Source: CAVQZC01 sp963718315 (lineage in GTDB: Bacteria; Actinomycetota; Thermoleophilia; Gaiellales; JAICJC01). Taken from it: a DNA stretch of 64,000 nt. Location of the stretch: NCBI GenBank assembly GCA_963718315.1, contig CAVQZC010000010.1, positions 1-64,000 of the forward strand, written 5' to 3'. The notes under the pieces are model-generated. The model was not told the DNA's origin, did not search any database, and saw only the letters and a program-made list of their open reading frames with translations. Both the position numbers and the translations under genes were made by a program. Shown one piece after another: positions 52,522-61,722 of this stretch (its first letter is position 1; each line of letters starts with the position of its first letter).

Positions 52522-53214
52522 GTGAGGCTGGTTGGCAGAACGGCGCTGGTGACCGGGACGAGCCGTGGTCTCGGGCTCGAGATCGCCCGGCTGTTCACGG
52601 CCGAGGGCGCGCGGGTGCTGTGCCATGCACGCACGCAAGAGGCTGCCGTGGCCACGGCCGAGACGGTGGGGGCAGAGCCCGTCTGGGGCGACCTCTCGAG
52701 CCAGGAGGGCGTGGTCGACGTGGCGGCGCAGGCGGCGGCCGCTGCACCGGAGCTGCACGTGCTGGTGCACAACGCCGGCATCGGCAGCCCAGGAGGGCTC
52801 GAGGATCACTCGCGGGAGCAGTTCGACCGGGTGATGGCCGTGAACGCGGCGGCGCCGCTGTTCCTGACACAGGCGCTGCTGGGCCCGCTGCGGACGGCCG
52901 GCCGCACGGGGAGGATCGTGATCGTGAGCTCCGACTCCGGGCGCTTCTCCATTCCCAAGAACGGCGTCGCCTTCCCGTACCGGATGTCGAAGGCGGCCGT
53001 CAACATGCTCACGCTCAACCTGGCAGCCGCGCTGGCCGCGGACGGGATCCTCGTCAACGCCATGCATCCGGGCTGGATGCGCACTGACATGGGCGGACCC
53101 GATGCGCCCGTCTCACCGCACCACGCAGCAGAGACGGCGCTCTACCTGGCGTGCCTGCCGGAGGGCGGTCCGACGGGGCGGCTGTGGGAGGAGAAGCGGC
53201 AGATCGACTGGTAG
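52522..53214 (+). CDS. SDR-family oxidoreductase
   Basis: 230 aa, GTG start, divergent from uxuA. TALVTGTSRGLGLEIARLF is the nucleotide loop, NAG is in VLVHNAGIGSPG, Ser in VIVSSDSGRFS, and Tyr-x3-Lys in YRMSKAAVNML. C-terminus (LYLACLPEGGPTGRLWEEKR) is typical of carbonyl-reductase-like SDRs. A link to the sugar-acid pathway is possible but not shown. Confidence 0.8.
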   Translation: MRLVGRTALVTGTSRGLGLEIARLFTAEGARVLCHARTQEAAVATAETVGAEPVWGDLSSQEGVVDVAAQAAAAAPELHVLVHNAGIGSPGGLEDHSREQFDRVMAVNAAAPLFLTQALLGPLRTAGRTGRIVIVSSDSGRFSIPKNGVAFPYRMSKAAVNMLTLNLAAALAADGILVNAMHPGWMRTDMGGPDAPVSPHHAAETALYLACLPEGGPTGRLWEEKRQIDW

Positions 53215-53284
53215 CGCGGGTTCACGGCGGAGTAAGGGATGCTGCCGCGGTTCCTCCAGGCGCAACCATCTAGGATCACCGGAG

Positions 53285-55087
53285 ATGCCGCGGATCGAGG
53301 ACTACGCGTTGATCGGCGACCTGCAGACCGCGGCGCTGGTGGGACGTGACGGGTCGATCGACTGGTGCTGTTTTCCGCGATTCGATTCGGGCGCCTGTTT
53401 CACCAACCTGCTGGGCGAGCCCCGGCACGGCCGCTGGCTGGTCGCTCCCGTCGGCGGCATCACCGACAGCGTCCGCCGGTACCGGAGCGACACGCTGATC
53501 CTGGAGTCGGTGTACGAGTGCGCCGAGGGTCGCGTGCGGGCGATCGACTTCATGCCGCCGCGGGGCGAAGCGCCCGACATCGTGCGGATCGTCGAAGGCC
53601 TGGACGGCGAGGTGCCGATGCACTCGGAGCTGGTGATCCGGTTCGACTTTGGAAACGTGGTGCCGTGGGTGCGGCGGGTCGACCACGCGAGGGTGGCCGT
53701 GGCCGGCCCGGACGCACTCTGCTTCCGCACGCCGGTGCCAACCCGGGGGCAGGACATGACCACGGTCTCGCACTTCACTCTGCGCCCGGGCGACCGCATA
53801 CCGTTCGTGCTGACGTGGTTCCCGTCGCACCTGCCGGTGCCGGCACCTACAGACGCCGAGGCGGCCCTCGAGGAGGCCGAGGCGTTCTGGCTGGAGTGGG
53901 CCGCGCGGTGCTGCCATTCCGGCGACTATCACGACGAGATCCACGACTCGCTGCTGGTGCTCAAGGCCCTGACGTATGCACCTACGGGCGGCATCGTGGC
54001 CGCCCCAACCACCTCATTGCCGGAGCAGCTCGGCGGCCAGCGCAACTGGGACTACCGGTTCTGCTGGCTGCGCGACGCCACTCTCACCCTGCGGACGATG
54101 CTCGCCGCCGGCTACAACGACGAGGCGCTGGAGTGGCGCAAGTGGCTGCTGCGTGCGATTGCCGGCGACCCGGCCGACCTGCAGATCATGTACGGCATCG
54201 CCGGCGAACGACGCCTGGACGAGCGTGAGCTGGAGTGGCTTCCCGGCTACGAGGCCTCGCAGCCGGTGCGGGTCGGCAATGCCGCCAGCAGGCAGCTGCA
54301 GCTCGACGTCTACGGCGAGCTGATGGACGCGGCCTATCAGACGCAGGCCCACGGCGTGCCGGGCGACCCGGCCGCGTGGGCGCTGCTGCGTGCGCTGCTC
54401 GGCTGGCTGGAGCAGAACTGGCGCAGGGAGGACGCGGGCATCTGGGAGGTACGCGGGCCAACGCGCCACTTCACGCACTCCAAGGTGATGGCCTGGGTGG
54501 CGTTCGACCGGGCAATCCGGTTCCACGACGAGTTCGGCCGTCAGGGGCCGGTGGAGCGGTGGCGCACGATTCGAGATGAGATCCGAAGCCAGGTGCTGAG
54601 CCAGGCGTGGAACCCGAGCAAGCAGGCATTCGTCCAGTCCTACGGATCCGATCAGCTTGACGCGAGCACGCTGCTGATGCCGGCGGTCGGGTTCATAGCG
54701 GCCGACGACCCGCGGATGGTCACGACGGTCGAGGCGATCCAGCGCGAGCTACTGCGAGATGGCCTGGTGCAGCGCTACCTGCCGATGCCCGACGGTGCCG
54801 TGGATGGGATCGCGTCGGACGAGGGGGTATTCCTGCCCTGCTCGTTCTGGCTGGCCGACGCGCTGGCGGCACAGGGCCGGTTGACCGAAGCACGAGAGCT
54901 GTTCGAGCGGCTGCTCGACCTACGAAACGATGTCGGGCTGCTGTCGGAGGAGTACGACCCCGTCACCGGCCGCCAACTGGGCAACATGCCGCAGGCGTTC
55001 ACCCACCTATCACTGATCAACACGGCGATGGTGATCGGCGAGGGCCGCCAGGTGCGCGGCGGTCGTGCACGACCTAAGTCCCGCTGA
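53285..55087 (+). CDS. GH15-family glucan/trehalose hydrolase
   Basis: 600 aa, ATG at 53285 after CCGGAG. An inverting glycosidase of the glucoamylase/trehalase family. The N-terminal beta-sandwich (YALIGDLQTAALVGRDGSID, CFPRFDSGACFTNLLG) is followed by an (alpha/alpha)6 barrel: GGQRNWDYRFCWLRDATLTL, IWEVRGPTRHFTHSKVMAWV with the probable general acid, and SEEYDPVTGRQLGNMPQAFT with the general base. No signal peptide, so it is cytosolic and probably acts on trehalose or short glucans. Confidence 0.88.
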   Translation: MPRIEDYALIGDLQTAALVGRDGSIDWCCFPRFDSGACFTNLLGEPRHGRWLVAPVGGITDSVRRYRSDTLILESVYECAEGRVRAIDFMPPRGEAPDIVRIVEGLDGEVPMHSELVIRFDFGNVVPWVRRVDHARVAVAGPDALCFRTPVPTRGQDMTTVSHFTLRPGDRIPFVLTWFPSHLPVPAPTDAEAALEEAEAFWLEWAARCCHSGDYHDEIHDSLLVLKALTYAPTGGIVAAPTTSLPEQLGGQRNWDYRFCWLRDATLTLRTMLAAGYNDEALEWRKWLLRAIAGDPADLQIMYGIAGERRLDERELEWLPGYEASQPVRVGNAASRQLQLDVYGELMDAAYQTQAHGVPGDPAAWALLRALLGWLEQNWRREDAGIWEVRGPTRHFTHSKVMAWVAFDRAIRFHDEFGRQGPVERWRTIRDEIRSQVLSQAWNPSKQAFVQSYGSDQLDASTLLMPAVGFIAADDPRMVTTVEAIQRELLRDGLVQRYLPMPDGAVDGIASDEGVFLPCSFWLADALAAQGRLTEARELFERLLDLRNDVGLLSEEYDPVTGRQLGNMPQAFTHLSLINTAMVIGEGRQVRGGRARPKSR

Positions 55088-55107
55088 GTTGAAGCAGCCC
55101 GCCGGAG

Positions 55108-57207
55108 TCAGCAGGCCCAGCGCTCGGTCGAGCCGTCGGTCACCTGCGACCAGTCAGACCAGACGCCGAGGCTACCCACTGCCCGCACGCGGATCTGGAT
55201 GACCGTGCCGCCGCAGACACGATTGGTGGTCATGGACGTGTAGGGCGTGACCCCCGTGTCAATCCAGGCTCCGCCGTTGATACTCATCTGCGAGTCGTAC
55301 TGCACGTGGAAGCTCGGGTCGACAGGGTCGACCACCGGCTGCCACGACCAGAACACCTGGGATGCGGTGTCCGGGGTGCTGCCGTGACCTCCGGTCACCA
55401 CCGGCGCCGCCAGCGTGTTGATCTGAACGATCTTCGGGTCAGACCAGCCGGAGACGTTGCCGGCGTTGTCGACGGCGCTGAACTCGACCCACGTCACGCC
55501 GTCACGGGAGACGTTGTCGCCGTTGGCCGGCCTCACGGTCGGCTGCCAGGTCACGCCGCCGTCGTACGACTCGCGGTACTGGTAGGAGTAGAGGCCGCTG
55601 CCGCCGCTGTCGGTGGAGTTCATCAGCGATGACACGTTCACCGGCGCCGATGTTGCCCAGGTGCCGGTTCCGGTACCGCCCCATGTGGTCGGGGCCGTTG
55701 GTGCGGTCTCGTCGATCTGGACGATGCCGGGGTCGCTCCAGTCCGAGGCATGGCCGGCGTTGTCGACCGCCCGCACCTGCACCCAGGTGATGCCTTCGCC
55801 GGTCACCTGCAGGCCGCTCGCACCGCTACCCGGCGCGTCCCACGACTGGCCCTGATCGTCCGACGTGCGGTACTCGAAGTAGGAGACCCCGGAGCCGTTG
55901 TGGTCGGACGGCTGGTCGAATGACACCAGCACGGCATCGTTCGCCCAGGCGTTGGCGCCGGTGGTGCCGCTCATGGTGGGCACGTCCGGAGCGGTCGTGT
56001 CCAGCTGGTAGGCGGCCGGGTCGGACCACGCGCCGACGTTTCCGGCAGCATCGATGAGGCGTACCTCGACCTGGTAGGTGCCGTCGCCCGGGAGCTGGAA
56101 CGTGCCGCTGTCGACCGGGTCGCCCCAGGTGACTCCCGAGTCGCCCACGACGCCGATCCGGTGCTGGATCTGGCCGGGGCCGGAGCTCTGGTCGCCGGCC
56201 GGGGCCGGGTCAACCGCGTCACCCGGGTTGATGAACGGAGAGGTCGTGAGCCACGTACCCGGCGCGGGCGGGTTCTGGATGCCGGGGGACGGCGGCGCGG
56301 TGCGGTCAAGCGCGACGATCGCCGGCGAGGTCCAGGCGCTCGCGTTCCCGGCTGCGTCGACGGCGCGGAACTGGACCTGCGTGATGCCCTCGCGGCTGAT
56401 GGTGACCTGCGATCCGGTCTGCCCCGAGCCGGCGGGGACGGCGGCGAACGTGTCGGTCGTGCGGTACTCCAGGTGAACGGGGGAGCCGCCGCTGCCCGAG
56501 GACTGCGCGGTGATCGTCTGTGACGCAGCGTTCGACCACGACCACGAGTCCGTGCTTGCGGACACCGACGGCACACCCGGCACCGTCGTGTCGATCTGAA
56601 CAACGCCCGCGGCTGACCACCCGGAGACATTCCCAGCCCTGTCGACGGCCCGGAACCGGACCTGCGTGACGCCCTCACCGCTGATCGTCACCTGCCGTCC
56701 TGTCTGCGCAGCGGTGTACGTGCTGCCAGCCCCGTTCGCGATCCGGTACTCGAGATGGTCGACGCCGGATCCGCCGGTGGTGTCGGACGCCGTCGCTGTG
56801 ACCGTCTCCGGCCCGTTCGACCAGCCGGCGACGAGCCCGGCCAGCCTCGGAGGCGCCGGGGCAGCGGTGTCGATCGTCCACGTGTAGCCTGCGGTGGCGA
56901 CGCGGTGGTCGTTCATCACGAGCCTTGCCTGCGCGGTGTGCCGACCGTCCTTGAGATGGCCCGGCTTCCACAAAAGCGAGCATGCCTTCCAGGCAGCGGT
57001 GTCGATTCGGCAGGTCTGCGACCGGACACCGAAGTGCACATTTCGGACGAGCGAGAACGTCGGCGTCGCCTGATTGGTGAGCCTGGCCGGCGTCTTCGTG
57101 AAATGGATGGTGAGCTTGAACGGCGCCGCCGCTGCGTGGGCGGCCGGCGGGGCGACACCGACGATCGCGGCCAGAGCGGCGAGGAGAACGGCAGAACGTC
57201 GAACCAT
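55108..57207 (-). CDS. Secreted Ig-like repeat protein
   Basis: 699 aa. The start MVRRSAVLLAALAAIVGVAP gives a normal signal peptide with cleavage near AHA-AAA; a longer upstream frame is rejected. The mature part is a tandem array of about six Ig-like/OmpL47-type units, each with an opening DTTAPDVPTMSG-like linker, a YRTSDD or YRIANG strand, VTISREGITQVQFRAVD and NVSGWSDPKIVQI. Repeats differ enough to be old. A surface adhesin or structural protein is likely. Convergent with the GH15 gene. Confidence 0.75.
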   Translation of the reverse strand: MVRRSAVLLAALAAIVGVAPPAAHAAAAPFKLTIHFTKTPARLTNQATPTFSLVRNVHFGVRSQTCRIDTAAWKACSLLWKPGHLKDGRHTAQARLVMNDHRVATAGYTWTIDTAAPAPPRLAGLVAGWSNGPETVTATASDTTGGSGVDHLEYRIANGAGSTYTAAQTGRQVTISGEGVTQVRFRAVDRAGNVSGWSAAGVVQIDTTVPGVPSVSASTDSWSWSNAASQTITAQSSGSGGSPVHLEYRTTDTFAAVPAGSGQTGSQVTISREGITQVQFRAVDAAGNASAWTSPAIVALDRTAPPSPGIQNPPAPGTWLTTSPFINPGDAVDPAPAGDQSSGPGQIQHRIGVVGDSGVTWGDPVDSGTFQLPGDGTYQVEVRLIDAAGNVGAWSDPAAYQLDTTAPDVPTMSGTTGANAWANDAVLVSFDQPSDHNGSGVSYFEYRTSDDQGQSWDAPGSGASGLQVTGEGITWVQVRAVDNAGHASDWSDPGIVQIDETAPTAPTTWGGTGTGTWATSAPVNVSSLMNSTDSGGSGLYSYQYRESYDGGVTWQPTVRPANGDNVSRDGVTWVEFSAVDNAGNVSGWSDPKIVQINTLAAPVVTGGHGSTPDTASQVFWSWQPVVDPVDPSFHVQYDSQMSINGGAWIDTGVTPYTSMTTNRVCGGTVIQIRVRAVGSLGVWSDWSQVTDGSTERWAC

Positions 57208-57452
57208 GATGGGCGGGGCCTTCCTTCGAATGCAGGGATCGCGGTTAGGAGGAGCGGGCAAACGTGAGCCCAACCATGGGCTGCAGCTCACCGTTCTCGG
57301 CCGATCCCTCGAGTGTTTGAGCGCCGACCACAGCTCGTGCATGTTCGTAGCATTTGACACTTCCCCGAGGTCGGCGTAGCGTCCCTCGTTGATCCGGCGC
57401 CCGTCGCGGCTCGGTCCGAACGGCCGAACGGGTGCGGACGGAGAGGACGGCC

Positions 57453-58214
57453 GTGCGACGTGATGTGATCACGCTGGTGTCGGTGGCGGCGGTGGCGCTG
57501 ATCGCCTCCACTCAGGCGGGGGCAGGGGCGGCTCCGAGGGGTCAAACGGACCCGCCGGCGCCCCAGACGACGTGGAACGTCGCCCGGGACTTTCGGCCCG
57601 CGCCCAACCAGGCAAACCCGAGTCCCGACCGCTACGGGAACCCCGGCGTGTGGTCATACATGCAGGGCACCAACGCAAGCAACCGGAAGACGTTTCACCG
57701 TTTGCCGGGGGGATTCCAGAAGCAGGTGTGCCACAACACGTCGCTCCAGGCGTGGATTGGCCGGTTCTTCCCACAGCCCACCACCATCGACATCCCATTC
57801 GTGGCCTCCAACACCTCCGATCGAACGGCCACGCTGTGCGTCAGCGGCGGCCTTCGCTGGCCGGCCCACACCGTGTGGACGCATCCCGCCGAGGATAAGT
57901 TCAGCGTGATCCGCTGGACCAGCCCGATGACTCGCACGTTCTCGGTCAATCTGAGCGTGGCCGACGTCGATCCGACCTGTGGGAACGGTGTCGTGTGGAC
58001 GCTTGAGAAGTTCGGCTCCCGCAACGGCGGTACACCTTCGGCGGAGAGGATCGCCCACGCGGTGATCCCAAACGGCCAGGGCGCGCACGTCCACGCGTCA
58101 GTTCGAGTGCACCAGGGCCAGTCGCTGTATTCGATCATCGCCGCCCACGACCACGACGACGTTTGCGATTCGACGGCGGTACGTTGGGTCATCCACACCA
58201 CGTACGTGGGGTGA
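57453..58214 (+). CDS. Secreted protein of unknown function
   Basis: 253 aa. GTG at 57453 follows GGAGAGG. Signal peptide: RRDVITLVSVAAVALIAST with cleavage near AGA-APR. The mature domain (WSYMQGTNASNRKTFHRLPG, DIPFVASNTSDRTATLCVSG, HPAEDKFSVIRWTSPMTRTF, SLYSIIAAHDHDDVCDSTAV) looks like a beta-sandwich with four or more Cys. Similar domains occur in carbohydrate-active secreted proteins, but I cannot name a family. Confidence 0.65.
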   Translation: MRRDVITLVSVAAVALIASTQAGAGAAPRGQTDPPAPQTTWNVARDFRPAPNQANPSPDRYGNPGVWSYMQGTNASNRKTFHRLPGGFQKQVCHNTSLQAWIGRFFPQPTTIDIPFVASNTSDRTATLCVSGGLRWPAHTVWTHPAEDKFSVIRWTSPMTRTFSVNLSVADVDPTCGNGVVWTLEKFGSRNGGTPSAERIAHAVIPNGQGAHVHASVRVHQGQSLYSIIAAHDHDDVCDSTAVRWVIHTTYVG

Positions 58215-58314
58215 TACCTCAGCCCCGAAGGCGGCCCGGTTGACACGTCATGCCCGCGGTGAAAACATCGCTGCAGCCGGGTTCGGGCCGACTGTCCGAT
58301 CAGGGGAGCACGTG

Positions 58315-59460
58315 ATGTCGACCACTGGGGACCTCACTTCGGCAGCCGTGGCGCTGGCCCAGGAGGCCCGCGAGCGCAGGCTGGAGCTCGACGGCGGACG
58401 TTGCATTCCAGCCGACCTGATGGAGCGCGCCGGCGAGGCAGGCCTCTACCGGCAGATGCTGCCAGTGGAGCAAGGTGGCTCCGGGCTGACACCGGCCGAG
58501 TGGTTTCTGAACGGGATCGAGATGGCTCGTCACGAGCCGTCGTTCGCCTGGATCGTGACGCAGACCTCGGGCGACCTCGTCACGTTCGTGACCGCCGGAT
58601 CACCCGCGTTCGCCGAGGCATTCCTGGCGGATCGCGGCGCCAACACCGCATGTTCCGACATCTCGCAGGGCACGCTCGTCCCCGACGGCGACGGCTTCCG
58701 TTTCTCCGGCCGTTGGGGATTCTGCAGCGGCTGCCAGGGCGCCACCTGGCTCGGCGGAGAGGGCACCATCGAGGGGTCGCCCGACGGTGAGCGCCGGTTC
58801 GGGCTTGTCCCGGCCGAACGCGCCCGCATCGAGGACACGTGGAACGTCGTTGGGATGGTTGCCACCGGCAGCCACACCGTCGTGGTGGAGGAGCAGTGGA
58901 TTCCCGCGGACTGGACGTTCCGGATCGACCAGACGGCGCCGGACGATCATGGCCGGATCAACGTCGCGACCGGCAACGGGTACTGGACGACCGCCGCGTC
59001 CGTCTCGTCGACCCAGCTGGGAACTGCGCGACTCGCACTCGACGCGGCGATCGAGCTGCTCTCTCGCAAGGTCTCGAAGTGGGACGACCAGATGCTGATC
59101 GAGAACTCTGCCCTCCAACTCGCGCTGTTCTCCACCGAGGCCGCGTGGACGGCAGCCCGGGACGGCGTCGTCGCCGCACTCGACGCGCTCTGGGAGGAGG
59201 CGGAGGACATGCGGCGGGTGACGCTGGCTACGCGCCTTCGATTGCTGGCGGCGAACGCGCACGCCTCCGAGACCGCGACCGCCGTCGTCGACAAGGTCGC
59301 GGGTCTGGTCGGGTCCTCGATCGCGCCTGCCGGCTCCGCCTTCGGGGCGTGCCTCCGCGATGCGCACACGCTCGGCAGCCACATCGTGGTTGGACAGGGG
59401 ATGCAGGAACACGCGGCGAAGATCCGGTTCGGCCTGATCGACGAGACGCGGGCCGTCTAA
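58315..59460 (+). CDS. Acyl-CoA dehydrogenase-fold flavin monooxygenase
   Basis: 381 aa, ATG at 58315 after GGGGAG. The sequence follows group D flavin-dependent monooxygenases (HsaA/4-HPA hydroxylase-like) of the acyl-CoA dehydrogenase fold: MLPVEQGGSGLTPAEWFLNG, FAWIVTQTSGDLVTF, FSGRWGFCSGCQGATWLGG, DTWNVVGMVATGSHTVVVEE, and a C-terminal four-helix bundle ending AHTLGSHIVVGQGMQEHAAK. It hydroxylates an aromatic or related substrate using reduced flavin. No flavin reductase gene is adjacent. A true acyl-CoA dehydrogenase is less likely. Confidence 0.75.
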   Translation: MSTTGDLTSAAVALAQEARERRLELDGGRCIPADLMERAGEAGLYRQMLPVEQGGSGLTPAEWFLNGIEMARHEPSFAWIVTQTSGDLVTFVTAGSPAFAEAFLADRGANTACSDISQGTLVPDGDGFRFSGRWGFCSGCQGATWLGGEGTIEGSPDGERRFGLVPAERARIEDTWNVVGMVATGSHTVVVEEQWIPADWTFRIDQTAPDDHGRINVATGNGYWTTAASVSSTQLGTARLALDAAIELLSRKVSKWDDQMLIENSALQLALFSTEAAWTAARDGVVAALDALWEEAEDMRRVTLATRLRLLAANAHASETATAVVDKVAGLVGSSIAPAGSAFGACLRDAHTLGSHIVVGQGMQEHAAKIRFGLIDETRAV

Positions 59461-59476
59461 CCGCGGCAGACGGCGC

Positions 59477-60862
59477 TCAGGCCTCGCGGTCTGCCCCGAG
59501 CGTCACGGTGGGTTGGCGGAGGAGTCGCTTGGCTTCTCTGATGCCGGTCTGGAAGGCGCCGTCGGCGAAGCCCATGCGGGTCGTCGTGGTCGCCTCCCCG
59601 GCGAAGAGAAGGCGTCCGTGGAGCGGTTGCCCCAGCAGGTCGACGTCGGCTGGGCTGCTCGCAGGAGTGTTGTGGGCGTAGGCGCCGCCGGCGTAGGGGT
59701 CCGTTGTCCACGAAGACACTACGATCGCGGTCGGCTCCGGGCACGGGCGCCCGATCGCCTCGCCGATGATGCGAAGCATCCAGTCGGCGGCGGCCTCGGG
59801 CGAGCGCCCGAGGAGGTGCTCGCAATTGTCGGCGCCGACCAACCCGACCAGCGCAGGCCCCGCGCCGAAGGCGTCCTGGCCAATGATCAGGATCGAGGCG
59901 TCGTTGGCGGGGAAGGCCATCAGGTGCGGCACGGACGCATCGCGCCAGAACGGCGAGTCGAAGCTGACCGCGATCTTCTCGAAACTGCCAAACCCGAGGC
60001 GGCCGATCGCCGCCCGCCGGTCGTCCGGCAGCTCCGGCGTGAACCGCACCGACCGACGCTGCAGAACGCCAAGCGGCACGGTGACGACAGCGTGTGAGCA
60101 ACTCTCGACCCCACCGTCCTTCGTGCCGACCAGAACACCGGTCGCGGATATCTCGATCGAACTGACCTCGGCGCCCAACCGGACCGGCACTCCACCCGCC
60201 AGCGCCTCGGTCAGGCGCCGATAGCCGCCGACGGGGACGTCCCCGAGAAAATCGCCGTCGTACTCCGCCTCGTTCCACAGCCAGCGAAGCGATTGACGCT
60301 CCGGCGTATCCGCAGCCTCGGCTGCGACCGCCTGCCGCAGGAGAAGCCGGGCGCGCCGAGCCTCAGCCTGGTCCAGCCCGAACCCGGCAACGAAGTGGTC
60401 GATTCCCTCCGCCGCAGACGCCGTCGGACCGAGAGCCTCGAGCAGCTCATCATGCGCCTCCGGAAACCTGTCGTGCATCTCCATCAGCGCCCCGACCTCC
60501 GCGTCGGACAACCGCCGCCCTTCGGACGAGTCGTAGCCCACCGTCTCGTACAGGGGGTTCCCGTCCCGGCACTCCACGCCGGCCTGGTCTGCAAACCGGC
60601 GCAGCGGATTCCCCAGCGGCGTGTGAATCCACGAGCCGCCAATGTCGATCGGCACGCCTCCGACATCGACCGTGTGCAGCCGACCACCCGTCCTGCCCCG
60701 CGCCTCCAGCACCAGGCACTCGACCCCGGCCCGGGTCAACGCGTTGCCGACGGCCAGGCCGGCGATCCCCGCACCGATCACGACCACCCGCTCAACCGGC
60801 CCCGCACACCCCCCGGGAACGGACAGACCACCATCGTCATACTCGAATCCGGACATCCCCAA
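59477..60862 (-). CDS. Flavin-containing amine oxidase
   Basis: 461 aa. VVVIGAGIAGLAVGNALTRA binds FAD; LEARGRTGGRLHTVDVGG and IDIGGSWIHTP are the GG-doublet motifs of monoamine/polyamine oxidases. VPVGGYRRLTEALAGGVPVR, VTVPLGVLQRRSVRFTPELP and the C-terminal LLFAGEATTTTRMGFADGAF complete the family pattern. It oxidises an amine to imine plus H2O2. ATG at 60862 or 60856 is equally possible. Convergent with the flavin monooxygenase (16-nt gap). Confidence 0.85.
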   Translation of the reverse strand: MGMSGFEYDDGGLSVPGGCAGPVERVVVIGAGIAGLAVGNALTRAGVECLVLEARGRTGGRLHTVDVGGVPIDIGGSWIHTPLGNPLRRFADQAGVECRDGNPLYETVGYDSSEGRRLSDAEVGALMEMHDRFPEAHDELLEALGPTASAAEGIDHFVAGFGLDQAEARRARLLLRQAVAAEAADTPERQSLRWLWNEAEYDGDFLGDVPVGGYRRLTEALAGGVPVRLGAEVSSIEISATGVLVGTKDGGVESCSHAVVTVPLGVLQRRSVRFTPELPDDRRAAIGRLGFGSFEKIAVSFDSPFWRDASVPHLMAFPANDASILIIGQDAFGAGPALVGLVGADNCEHLLGRSPEAAADWMLRIIGEAIGRPCPEPTAIVVSSWTTDPYAGGAYAHNTPASSPADVDLLGQPLHGRLLFAGEATTTTRMGFADGAFQTGIREAKRLLRQPTVTLGADREA

Positions 60863-60942
60863 CTCCTCAATGCGCCGACGCCGACCGGGCGCACCTGACT
60901 ATCCCAAAACCCGAGTGCGCCGTGTGCGGGTACGGTTCGGCC

Positions 60943-61663
60943 ATGGGCGAGCTTCCGACCGGCACGGTGACGCTGCTGTTCTCGGACATCGAGGGCTCGA
61001 CCGCGCTCCTGAAGCAGCTCGGCGACGGCTGGCCGGACGTTCTCCACCGCCAGCGGGGTCTGTTGCGCGAAGCGGTGGCCGCCGGTGACGGCGTGGTGGT
61101 GGATTGCCAGGGCGATGCGCTGTTCGCAGCCTTCCGGTCGGCCCCGGCCGGCGTCGCGGCGTCGATCGTCGCGCAGCGGCAGCACACGCTGGCGGAGTGG
61201 CCCGACGGAACCGCCGTCCGCGTCCGGATGTCACTGCATCACCGGTGAGCCCCAGATCACGGCGGACGGCGGGTACACCGGCGTCGACGTGGTGCGCGCC
61301 GCGCGGCTGTGCGCGGCAGGGCACGGCGGGCAGGTGCTGCTGACCGAGACGACACGGCTGGTCTCGGGTGCGGACACGATCGACCTCGGTGCCTCCACGC
61401 TGCCGGACATGGACGCGCCCGAGCACGTCTACCAGCTGATCGCCCCCGGCCTGGAGCGGGAGTTCCCGCCGCTGCGCCACACCGCGGCGACCCCACTGGA
61501 GACGCTGGAGCACGGCGACGACTTCGACGCTCGCATCGAACGGGCGACCCAGGCGTTCGAGCGGCGCATCACCGACTGGGTGGCCGACAGCGTCGAGCGC
61601 GCGTTGGAGGCAACACCGCCGCGGAAGAAGGGCGAGGACGGCCGCGGCGCCGGCGGCCCTTAG
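60943..61663 (+). pseudogene. Class III cyclase-domain protein, frameshifted
   Basis: About 239 aa corrected. The N-terminal half has GTVTLLFSDIEGSTALLKQL and VVVDCQGDALFAAFRSAPAG with the two metal Asp residues. An extra C near 61238 turns LHTGEPQ into LHHR followed by a stop. The next frame continues as GEPQITADGGYTGVDVVRAA and VLLTETTRLVSG to the stop at 61663. The usual Asn of the Asn-x3-Arg motif is Asp-Val-Val-Arg here, so it may have been a non-catalytic or altered cyclase even before the frameshift. Confidence 0.7.
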
Positions 61664-61694
61664 AACTTAGCCTCGCCAGCCATTCCGGGAATAC

Positions 61695-61706
61695 TTGACC
61701 GGTCAA
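61695..61706. promoter_or_regulatory. Palindrome upstream of the luciferase-like gene
   Basis: TTGACCGGTCAA is a perfect palindrome 16 nt before the ATG at 61723. It fits the pattern TTGANCGNTCAA shared with the LacI-type sites at 42629, 50039 and 50143. Whether the same or a paralogous regulator binds is unknown. Confidence 0.45.
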
Positions 61707-61722
61707 CAACGTTCTGGTGGGT

